Shown: positions 23,401-40,052 of the stretch, one piece after another
How the letters are laid out: every line of letters begins with the position of its first letter
Position numbering within the stretch: position 1 is the first letter of the stretch
DNA from: Branchiostoma floridae
Lineage: Eukaryota; Chordata; Leptocardii; Amphioxiformes; Branchiostomatidae
Length of the DNA: 64,000 nt
NCBI RefSeq assembly: GCF_000003815.2
Contig: NC_049986.1
Coordinates: 19,175,006 to 19,239,005, forward strand
Direction: 5' to 3'
Translations under genes and position numbers: made by a program
Notes under the pieces: generated by a model
What the model saw: the letters and a program-made list of their open reading frames with translations, nothing else
Database searches by the model: none
What the model was told of the DNA's origin: nothing

Positions 23401-25587
23401 AAATGTAATCTGTGAGGTCAAATCACTTAATTTGCAATTTAGATATTCTGTGTCTTTAAATACATGTGTAAAAAGTTGGTGAAGATGTCCTCATTATGAT
23501 CCTCTTTTGTTTCTCAAATTCAAGGTTAAGCTTGGCTACTTAATGCCAGGACACACACATGAGGATGTCGACCAGATGTTCAGTAGAATCTCGACATACC
23601 TTGAAAGACACGACGCCACTTCCCTTCCAGAACTATTTCAGGCAGTGAAGGCAAGCTATAACCCAAGTCCAGACTGCAGGTATACAAAATGCTATACAAA
23701 ATTACTCAGGGACATGATTCCTCTAGCCAGAAACATCAATCTTTTTACATTTCTAGCAAACTTGTTCAAAGAGGTTTACAATCAAGAGCTTGCTGGGTTT
23801 CAATACTATTTTCTCCCAGTGAGTAACAGTATCCTACAAGTTGGCTGTACCCAAGAATACGACATCCAAAAGTTTGTAGAGGCCCAATTGTACCAATAGT
23901 GCCTACTCTCAACACTGAGATCACTTTCACAGAAAAACAACAGCAATACCACAATACCACATGGACAGCAGATGTAAATAAACTACTACAGTCAAACCTG
24001 CCCAAGTCGACCAACCGGGGGACCGGGAAAAAGCGGTCGATTTGGACAGGTGGTCGCTGAGAAGAATATCGACTCAAAACATGCTCGATGCAAAGAATAA
24101 ATGGTTTCCGTTGTGTTTCATGGCAAATAGCAAGCACACTGCATACACACAAAGTAGCGAGGTCTTTAATGTCAAATACAACATGCACACTGTAAATTGT
24201 AAATGCAACCCCAAGCTTTTATCGGGCTTTTATACGATACAGTGTTTTAAAGCTCAAGTATTTGTACACTAACATTTAAACAGTAAGGGAACTTTGATGC
24301 TGTCAGTTACCATACAAGCCTTTATGCGTCAATATGTTCTTGATCTGAAATAACTACGGTGCACCTTTCAAATTCGATGCCCGGTACGTCCCGATAGCGT
24401 ACTTACCCACGGGTGAATGTACAGTACAGTTGGACAAAAGCACTCACACGTACAGATCTTTCTTAAAAAGGTACGAGCTACACAGATTTTTCTTTAAAAG
24501 TATGAGGCTATATACGTTTCAGCATTCATTCACTTTATAATGATATAGATCTAAAAAAAAAACTTCTGTAACAACTAAATTCGGATTTTCTTACAACGAT
24601 TTCGGCACAAAATCGCGCTAGTTATCATAAAAAAAATCAATGAAAACTTCAATTTTGAAAATGATGCGGTCGTCCCAATTTGGGCTGGTTGCGGTCGCGT
24701 TGACCAGGTGGTCGTTGAGAAAAGGTCGCTTAATTCTTATGTCAATGGGAAAAAAATCGGGACCGAGAAAAAGAGGTCGAAATGGCCAGGTGGTCGCTGA
24801 GAAGAGGTGGTCGCTCGGGCAGGTTTGACTGTATATACCCTTATAATTCAACAACTTTGTACACATATTTTATAACAATTATCAGCTGTCGAATTGAGTA
24901 GTATGCATAGAGTTATTGAGAAGCAGCACTGTAAATGAAATCAACTGGTATAATGTTTGTAATTTGAGACATTCCTGATTGTAATTAAAGTATTCTGTCT
25001 TTGTCTTTGGCAGATTCATGAATTCAATGTGGGATTTTAAGACTCCAATAGACCAGCAGATCGCCAACATCTCCGGACACTCCAGACCACACACATTTAC
25101 AGCTCAGATGGTAGGTGGGGAAGTCAAACTGTCTGCTCAGCTGTGGCCGACAAAAGGAGAGATTAAAGTAGATATCCCCACCAATGTCTTTATCCCACAG
25201 TTTCCCAAGTTGTCGTCTGTTCGGGAATGGAAATTTGATGCTGATGACAATGCAGTGAAAGAACATGACACAATGGTTCAGGTTTTAAAGAATGACTTGG
25301 TGAAGTGGAGTGAGACAGTGCGGGTTGAAGAGGGATTCATTCCCTGGTGGGAGAACTTTCTAATGCAGGAGAAAAGGGAACCAGGGAAACCTGAGTGGAA
25401 GATAAGTACTTTCAAGAAATATAGGCCACCTGTTGATAAGGAGTCTGTGCTAACAGACGAAGCCGAAGCTATTCTGGACAAACACAAGAGGAAAAGGAAT
25501 GCTCCGCTTAATATCATAGTGAAGGGTAAGAGAAAATTGGGAAAGACTGCAAACTCTCAGCAATCTGTGAAAAAGTTAAAGAAGTAA
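9696..25587 (+). CDS. Ulp1/C48 protease fused to a DUF7869-like transposase-like domain (gene 2)
   Basis: Twenty-two exons: 9696-9779, 9931-10017, 10232-10273, 10443-10538, 10747-10809, 11258-11349, 11837-11912, 12180-12230, 12954-12998, 14879-14937, 15445-15495, 15960-16025, 16371-16462, 16737-16814, 17873-18176, 19130-19427, 20535-20656, 21106-21235, 22077-22232, 22499-22621, 23525-23679, 25014-25587. Every junction is GT-AG and phase-consistent; the total is 2,844 nt, 947 aa. The N-terminal ~230 aa are a Ulp1-type cysteine protease (SUMO- or ubiquitin-like-protein-cleaving family). Residues about 230-330 are a basic, Ser/Pro-rich linker. The remainder matches the layout of DUF7869 proteins and ends in Lys-rich nuclear-localisation-like runs. 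The start ATG follows an in-frame stop by three codons. I infer a transposon-derived nuclear protein; whether it still mobilises DNA or is a domesticated host gene cannot be told from this sequence. Confidence 0.88.
12604..12838. mobile_element. Fold-back MITE with ~105-bp terminal inverted repeats
   Basis: The left arm starts TGACCATTTATTGTTGCATT and the right arm ends with its reverse complement, AATGGTCA. The arms run about 105 bp with few mismatches around a loop of roughly 20 bp. It lies in the intron between exons 8 and 9 of gene 2, is non-coding, and would form a long hairpin in the pre-mRNA. No clear target-site duplication is seen. Confidence 0.85.
13240..14126. mobile_element. Non-autonomous pogo/Tigger-like element (CAGTCAAACCTG ends)
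   Basis: Begins CAGTCAAACCTGT and ends ACAGGTTTGACTG, flanked by TA on each side. Both arms carry 'gcggccacc'-type words. No intact transposase frame is visible within the 887 bp. The TA target and CAGTCAAACC terminus fit Tc1/mariner-pogo types. It occupies the intron between exons 9 and 10 of gene 2. Confidence 0.85.
14344..14633. mobile_element. Second CAGTCAAACCTG-type element (short)
   Basis: Starts CAGTCAAACCTGTC and ends ACAGGTTTGACTG followed by TA, 290 bp, with internal 'gtggccgc' motifs related to the element at 13240-14126. The left TA is not preserved. Directly to its right (14636-14690) a short stretch resembles one end of the hAT-like element at 31056-31488. Confidence 0.75.
17009..17797. 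mobile_element. ~790-bp DNA element with AAAGGGGCAT ends
   Basis: The left end AAAGGGGCATTACACTCCAG pairs with CTGGAGTGGAATGCCCCTTT on the right. The interior has two related copies of a 'ctaccgttagcgagaaa' phrase. No complete transposase frame is present. The element ends 75 bp before exon 15 of gene 2, so it forms most of that intron. Confidence 0.8.
18533..18955. mobile_element. MITE, family D (TAGCCTGGGTACC ends)
   Basis: Starts TAGCCTGGGTACCATCC and ends GGTACCCAGGCTA. It lies in the intron between exons 15 and 16 of gene 2. A shorter relative is at 40814-40986. Confidence 0.8.
20358..20455. repeat. (TC)n and (TG)n microsatellites
   Basis: A CT-rich run (about 20358-20383) is followed by a long TG run (about 20409-20455, one interrupting C), both in the intron before exon 17 of gene 2. 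Confidence 0.95.
22910..23353. mobile_element. MITE, family E (GGCCACACCAATTTAATT ends)
   Basis: Left end GGCCACACCAATTTAATTTC and right end its reverse complement, with about 40 bp of near-perfect inverted repeat including TTGGTTCACGGATTT. TCA flanks the GGCC termini on both sides, possibly a 3-bp target duplication. Related copies lie at 30280-30509 and, as a fragment, at 3250. It lies in the intron before exon 21 of gene 2. Confidence 0.85.
23680..23899 (+). other. Alternative 3' end of gene 2 by reading through the exon 21 donor
   Basis: After the exon 21 donor the frame stays open for a further 72 codons and stops at 23897-23899. If the intron were retained, the protein would end after the GHTHEDVD motif with an unrelated tail and lack the basic C-terminal exon. 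No AATAAA is visible immediately after, so this is only a possibility. Confidence 0.3.
23989..24831. mobile_element. CAGTCAAACCTG-type element, third copy
   Basis: CAGTCAAACCTGCCC at the left and GGGCAGGTTTGACTG at the right, TA on both flanks, 843 bp. Internal words such as 'ggtcgctgagaag' occur on both arms. It lies in the last intron of gene 2. No full transposase frame. Confidence 0.85.
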
Positions 25588-25731
25588 TTGTACATGATTG
25601 TATATTTCTCCCATGTTGCCATCCTGTTTTTGTTGCTCACAATCACTTCTAGTTCTACATCAAATCTATCAGGCATGAAATGGTTTACCTGGTTCCCTTT
25701 TTTCCTGCTTTAGAACATTCTACCACCAGGG

Positions 25732-25737
25732 AATAAA
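25732..25737 (+). terminator. Polyadenylation signal of gene 2
   Basis: AATAAA 145 nt after the stop codon of gene 2, supporting 25587 as the true end of the coding sequence. Confidence 0.7.
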
Positions 25738-27705
25738 ATAAATGGTTTGTCACTGACTCTGCTGTATTTGTAAATCTACAATGTTTTTCTTGCCTTTGAT
25801 GTTCTTCTTAAAGAATCATGATCAGAAGATAATATATCCTCTTCTGTTTAGTTTGTGACTACTGGTATACAATGTGTGTTGTTTGATTTTGTATGACACT
25901 ACAGTGTATAACTGCCTGAACTTAATGTTGTTTTAAATGATGCTGCTCTAAATTTACTGAAGCATTCAAATATGTTTTGTTTTTAATGGGTGAATAACAT
26001 TGAATGAAATACAATATGAATTTTTTATCACTGTATCAACCAGGGTACTGACTTCACTGCGTGAAGGGTCACTTGACAGCCTTACAGTAAGTTAGACCAT
26101 AATTGTAGGTATGAGTCATGACGGTCCCCAAAGCTTTCAACATTGCTCCATGTTCTTTTACTGCATTATCTAATTTATGTATGCAGAGCTTTCTTTTTTC
26201 ATTAATTGATTGTTACTTGTTGATGAGGCTCTTTGCTCTTTAATGGCAGTTATCAATTATTTAGTTATTACAAACTGATGTCTTTTCTCATTTATTTATC
26301 AAGAAAAGCTGAGCAAACATGCTGTATGACTAGCTAAGGATCCGCTTCCAGGGTTGGTGTCCTGAATCTATATTGTATACAACATGTTGAATATTGTTAT
26401 ATGTGTACCTGGTTACATCTGTGACCAGAATTTAAAATCATTCTAAGGGTCTCAAGAATATGTATAGGACCTGGTCATCAACTGTGTTTGTTTGAAACTT
26501 AGCTAAGAAGTGTGAATCTACATTTTGTATATTTCAGTATTCCTTCTATTGATCAAGAAGGCAATGTTACTTTTAGTATTTGCTACTTATGATGATGAAT
26601 ATTTACTCCTGTACATAGTAAGTGAGGAGAAATGAAGCAGTCATATTGGACAACAGTTGTACATTGTTTGTAATTACCGTACGGTACGCATATATATATA
26701 TATATATATATGTAGCACATTTCCATTGTGCAATCCTATATCAACTATCTTTCAGTGCTTGCGGTGAGTCGAGACTAAGTGTTAATCCTCTGCTCTGGCA
26801 TAGATTTTGGTATACAATGTAGAGTACTGATGTGTGCATTTCATCAGCATGTGTTATTCTATGCCTCCACATACTGCGTTTTCTGCTGTTGTTTTTTCTC
26901 TGATAAAACAAAGATCAAAGCAGATCGAGTCTATAATCCCTCTAATCCATTGTGTATGACTGGAAGCCTTTGTACAGTTCACTGTTAAGAGAAAGTGTGG
27001 ACTGTACAACTTCTACTGGCCTGAATGCTACTTAAAATGTTGTTTCCTAAAACCACCCATGGGGTGCTGTTTGAAAACCATATAATGGGGTATAATCAAT
27101 GAGGTTTCTTTATAAGATAAGACCTTCAGTTGGTATAATTCATTCATGTGTATATTTTATCCATTTTATACACCTTTCAATCATTAGCATACAGCACAAG
27201 GAAGGGTTAAGCTAAGACAGAGTTGCAGTTAAGCCACTCAACACCTGTCTTGGTATTTTTCAGCTTTGTAACAAGGTAGTAAAGATGCTGCCTGGCCCAA
27301 ATTTCCATCTTACATTTCATGCACAAACAGTCTCCAGTTCTGAATTAAAGTGACAAGTTTCCTATCAAATCTATAACAATTGTAACTGTGTTACAAAATT
27401 GTTATATGATCATAGTTTTGTTGACCTGCATTTAGCCCCTTCAGGATATAAAGGTACACCGAATGGCTTGGCTATATGTTGTAATGTAGCTCCGAGGTCA
27501 CAGTTTGGACAAATGAAGAAATTTTGATATAATTTCTGAATGCAATAACCTATGTCCTTTCATTAGATCTACACACATAAGCTCCAGGATGTTCACACCA
27601 GGACAAATACACCTTTGAATATTGTTCTGTATCAAAGTATTTACCAAGACCAGTAATTTGTATACTAAGTGTAGCCTTTTTTGTTTTAGTTCAGACTTTC
27701 ATATT

Positions 27706-27785
27706 TCTGCAGAAGTCTGCATTATGGTTGCAGAATTCTGTGTCTGCATTCAGAATTCTGCACCTATTGCACAGAATTCTGCAGA
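27706..27785. repeat. GCAGAATTCTGC palindromic repeat patch, proximal
   Basis: Several copies of the CAGAATTCTG palindrome, some as GCAGAATTCTG, lie in about 80 bp, the same motif as the larger array at 28366-28540. Confidence 0.8.
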
Positions 27786-28365
27786 ACTTACATGTTGTAT
27801 AGCCTATAACCAGGATTTTGTTTTGCTTGGGGGTAAATTTTTTGGAGTAGTGAGTGCTGCAGACTCTCTATGGCCATGGATCCCATGGGTATGGGTTTGA
27901 AAATTCAATCCTTGGAAATAGCTTTTTTTTCATTTATGAGAAAAAAATTAAGACTGTCAATAACAGTCCTCTCAAGAGAGGGAATATTTATTCTTTTTGG
28001 GTTCGGAACTTCCTCTGAGCGTTCGGTGGGTATTTGCCCACCACCCTGCCTACAGGCATGTATTTTGATATAATTTTTGGATACAATAACTGAATAAGCT
28101 ATGGCCATTCAAAAGTTCAAAGCATACAAGCCCTACACTATACACACAAGCACAACACAACTTTGTGCATTTCTCTGCAGCAAAGCATTCACCAATAAAC
28201 TCTGCCATCTCCATGCATACCTAAATTAAGATGCCAAATTTCAATTCAAGTTATTGTGCTATCATTCACACAGCTAATTGTATGCACGGTCAGGATCAGT
28301 CTATTTCAGTTAGGTACATGTACAATGTACATGGTATACTTTACCCTTGATTGTTCTTTCAAATT

Positions 28366-28540
28366 TCTGCAGAATTCTGCATGTGGACACAGAATTCTGT
28401 GTCATGGGCACAGAATTCTGTGTCATGGGCACAGAATTCTGTGTCATGGGCACAGAATTCTGCACAGAATTCTGCGTCTGCCTGCAGAATTCTGTGCCTG
28501 TCGCAGAATTCTGCGCAGAATTCTGCAGAATTTTGCAGAT
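28366..28540. repeat. Array of CAGAATTCTG palindromes
   Basis: At least nine copies of AGAATTCTG occur in about 175 bp, including an exact tandem of a 24-bp unit CACAGAATTCTGTGTCATGGG three to four times. Because the core is a palindrome, both strands and several frames are open and give Ala-Glu-Phe-Cys-type peptides. Confidence 0.9.
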
Positions 28541-28746
28541 TTGACAAGTCCCTGGAGACCAATCAATGTTACCTACATATCTTTTATGACCATGTTTGTC
28601 ATATCTAGAAATATCATGGGTGTTGGTTCAAAGTAGAAGGAGAAATCACAGGCTGTCCAGAATTAGAGTGACTGTCCAGAATTAAAGTGTCACCTGTTAT
28701 TATTCTTAACCACTATCTAAAACTGAACCTCCCCTCCCTTTCCCAG

Positions 28747-36704
<7,958 letters not shown>

Positions 36705-38150
36705 TACAGTGTTCTTCCATCCGTGTATGTTTAGGTAGCAGTTTTCCTCCTACAAATGTATGTAAGAATCATGTCTTTATTAATTTGTTGTCCAAATGTA
36801 GTCAAATTTAGAAGTATAATATCTTTCCCACATGTGGCTATGGGTGTGGCGGCCGTAAGAGTCCTTCAGTGTTCTCCATCCATGTGCCTTGCTTGAGATT
36901 TTACACCGGTTCTTTCCACCGGTGTAGTTTGATACATCCTCTACTCCTGGAAATACAAACAACAGGATGAACAGGGTGTTAGGGCTTTACTGCTGTCATG
37001 TCTTAAAGCACATAGAGAAAGGTACATGTGAACCAAGTTCGCCGAATCTGGGCACATTCTTGTCTCAGAATGTCCAGAAATTTTGCTAAGAGTCTCCGTA
37101 TCTCTTAAATCATGGATTTCAATCTTGTGATATTTTGAGTTACAAATTTCTACAATGTCAGACCTGGCATCAGACGAGGTCCCATCTCAAATTGAAACTT
37201 TTTTTTTCTTAATCTTTTACTTCTTGATAACTTAAATTCGTGAAGTGTTTGGACCTGATTGTCGCCTGTGTAGATGCACTGCTATTTTTCCTACAGTTGT
37301 GCTGCATTCTACTACATGTATGGAAATTCTGGGAATGCAAACATAATATCAGACTGAGTTCATGATACGCAATGTATTGTTTGGCAATGCCAGTAGGGTG
37401 AAGCAATTTGGGGTCTGGATATACAAATGTATGTGGGACTGGTCTGTCTGTAACCTAGGGTAAGAAGCTGTGCATATCACTCCTCTATTGCCATATCATT
37501 GCCAAAAGACTTTTTCTGGTTACATGCTTGCCCCCCTCTTTTTCGAGTGGTAGCAACCTTACTTTTGTAGAGTCTGGTCCATACTTGGGTGATGCCACTT
37601 TGACAAGAGGGAGAGGACTTAACATTTTTTATGGGAGAACTGTTTAATTTTCAGTCGTTAGTTAAGGTGTGTAAGAAAATTGCTTCCGGAATGAAGCAAT
37701 GGAAATTTTGATGAAATGTAAAATCAAGAATAAATCAATTGGTTTATTATAATCCACACTTTTGTGCAAATATGGAAATATTGCAAGTTCCATTTGTTGT
37801 TGTTGTAATAATTGTACAGTTAATTTTTATCCATTCCATGTTGTGCTTTCGTTTATTCTGGGTTTGTAATAATGTAATAAACCTAGCCACACACTGACTT
37901 CTTTGTACACTACATGTAGCTTGCACTGAACAGTTACTAAGTAGACAGCAAAATGTTATGATCTTGGTACACTCTTAGAAGCTAGGCGGTGCATTTGTAC
38001 AAATTGTAGACTCTTTGAACACTGTTGGATTTAAGGATGCTATTGACACGACGTACAGTTTTCTGCTGTCCATTGTTTTCATGATTATAATTTCTCAGGT
38101 GACTCCATATAATAGTTAACATGATCTATTACAAAGCATATTAAATAAAA
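36705..38150 (+). other. ABL 3'UTR with two polyadenylation signals
   Basis: No gene-like structure follows the stop. AATAAA occurs at 37876-37881 and 38144-38149, giving UTRs of about 1.2 and 1.45 kb. Which is used cannot be told from sequence. Confidence 0.55.
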
Positions 38151-39650
38151 GCACAAGACACGAGTATCTAGCCATGAAGCCACAAGATGAGGTCTTTGCC
38201 ACTTTCTTGCATTTCCCTTGCTTGAGTGTATCAGATAGACAGTATTATTAGATATTCGACCAATGGGCTTACAGATAATTAGTCATGTGACCAGTGCGGG
38301 TGCCATTTGAGGTCACTGGTCACTAGTAGTGTACAAGACTGCCTCCTTGTGGCACTGTCACGAAGTGCAGGACTTTGAATGCCAAGTATTATGCAGAATT
38401 TTATGTTGACAAAGAACTGATGATGGCAAGAGACATTGTGGAACCATACAGTGTTCTAGAGGCGATAGTCACCATTGTAATTACAGAGTCATATTTCCAA
38501 ACCAGTGCCTGGTCAGGCTGTTTTCGGGAAATAATCTTTTTCATACCTTCATATTGTTTTTGCTTTGTTTCCTCAGTTTCCCTATCAATCAAATAAGGTC
38601 AATGACCTGGACCAGACGGCTGTCACCATGGTTACTTGAAGTGTAGCAGACACCCTGTGGTGTTAAGTTACTTTGTGGCAGGATGGGCTGGTCACCATGT
38701 ACATTTTGTATATGGATGTGTTCGAGTAAGAACACACAGAGCTGTAGTTTATTAGTCTAGACCATGTGAAGGTAAATGCGATGCATTTGCCTGCCAATGC
38801 TACCTTTCTAGTTTGTGTAAATGTCTTGACGTACACACTTTTGTTTTTCTTTCCCAAAACAGCCTGTTCGGCCCCTGGTTTGGAACTGTAACCCTAGCAT
38901 AATAATAAACCAGGGCTTACCAACTTTACAGCAGGTAGCAAGATGTACCCACTAGGTACATACAGGATACAACAATATGTGCCTATGCAACTTTCAGGTG
39001 TTAATAGGGGTTGCTGGTGGTGATTTGGAAGATACTGGCTAAAGTGTGAAAAAGGGAGCTGTGTTTAGACGTTGAATCAATGGTCGCCTGCATATATTGT
39101 GTATTTGTACTTGTACTGTACAGACCCCACGATTGTATCATAGCTTTGTACCGGACCCTTGTACAGTACAGTCAGATTAAAATGCTCATTGATATGGAAC
39201 GAAAAGTGTGGATGTCTTGCTTTTGTGCAAGTTTGTGTGTACATGCTTGTCTTTTTGTACATGACTTGTATGTAGAGTATGCATGTACCTAACATATGTA
39301 AATACTGTGTGTGTGTGTGTGTGTGTGTCTGACTTTGAATATTTGTATGTTCACTTGTTTCCTTTTCTGTGTGTATATGGGTACATGTATGTGGTGTAGG
39401 TGCCTGTATAATAGTATATGAATGCATGTTTCTGTGTGTGTGCTAATGGGTGTGTGTTGATCTCCAAGCAGATCCTACTGTAGCAAAGGATACATGTAGT
39501 ATCAAAAGCTAGCAGAGGAGTTAGCCATACACACTCCTAGGCCGGCTTCACTCCTCTGCCAACTTTTGATACTATCTTATGCTACCGTAGGATCTGCTTG
39601 GAGATTAGGTGTGTGTAGCAGGGCATGTGAGTGAGCTTTGCAGCACAGAC
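38151..39650. other. Intergenic region between ABL and the converging gene 4
   Basis: I see no gene here. It contains a GT microsatellite at about 39308-39329 and, further right, a family A MITE. ABL and gene 4 converge across this stretch. Confidence 0.5.
39450..39606. mobile_element. MITE, family A, complete copy
   Basis: Left end TCTCCAAGCAGATCCTACTG and right end GTAGGATCTGCTTGGAGA, with internal inverted blocks AGTATCAAAAGCTAGC and CTTTTGATACTATC. Same family as 61-240. Confidence 0.88.
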
Positions 39651-39671
39651 AAACCATATTGTAAAGTAGTC

Positions 39672-39677
39672 TTTATT
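39672..39677 (-). terminator. Polyadenylation signal of gene 4
   Basis: TTTATT on the plus strand reads AATAAA on the minus strand, about 380 nt after the proposed stop of gene 4. Confidence 0.5.
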
Positions 39678-40052
39678 TTCTTTTCAATGCAGACTCAACA
39701 GTTACAGCTTTTCCATGCATCCGTTTTCCGCGAAGTACATTTTTCGCTGGTAAATCAAACTGCATGCAATATGCTGCAATATCATTAAATTACACTAGAT
39801 GGCGCTGCCGTCAAAACGTATGAGTTACATGCATTTTGTATTCAGCTACTTTTAATCCCTCTCCTATCATCAACTCACGGTTACAACAAAATTGACAGTG
39901 GTAGTTTCTGCTACTTTTAGTGCGTTTTATTTTCAAAACGTATGAGAACTCAGAGAAATATAACATTATTAGGTAAAAAGTATATATGCCGTATGCTTGG
40001 CGTGAAGCGCTAGTAACAGGTGGTTTCAGCCTGGGAACGAGAGTTCGTGACG

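Larger units (their letters stand above)
17873..25587 (+). other. DUF7869-like region of gene 2 with Asp motifs
   Basis: Exons 15-22, residues about 328-947. Order: a Cys-rich segment and helical block (exon 15) ending in the HTH-like phrase HVVCHLGWRIVNGVGRSRF; exon 16 with LPQCVSRNDIHQLY; a CxxC pair at 535/538 (KCDECDDL); LSLIIDSMDQNKT with Asp595/Asp598; LYLQLDNSAKECKNKY with Asp679; and the hallmark GHTHEDVDQMFSRIS (His715, His717, Asp719, Asp721). These are the signatures I associate with the DUF7869 family common in invertebrate repeat-derived proteins. The spacing of acidic residues suggests an RNase-H-fold DDE/DDD nuclease; that fold is inference. Confidence 0.75.
25740..28746. other. 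Non-coding region between gene 2 and the first ABL exon found
   Basis: I looked here for the exon encoding the first half of the ABL SH3 domain and found none. The region holds an (AT)n run at about 26690-26712 and two patches of GCAGAATTCTGC-type palindromic repeats (see separate entries). Open frames across those patches are by-products of the repeat. Confidence 0.5.

Noticed and set aside
2201-25587. Genes 1 and 2 as one continuous gene
   Set aside because: Gene 1 has its own stop at 6030-6032 and a nearby AATAAA, and gene 2 has its own promoter-like block and start.
9696-25587. Maverick/Polinton origin for the protease-bearing gene
   Set aside because: No polymerase B, packaging ATPase, capsid or retroviral-type integrase frames are present, and the gene is broken by 21 introns.
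28347-28636. Overlapping open frames on both strands rich in Ala-Glu-Phe-Cys
   Set aside because: They are translations of the palindromic GAATTC repeat, open in several frames at once.
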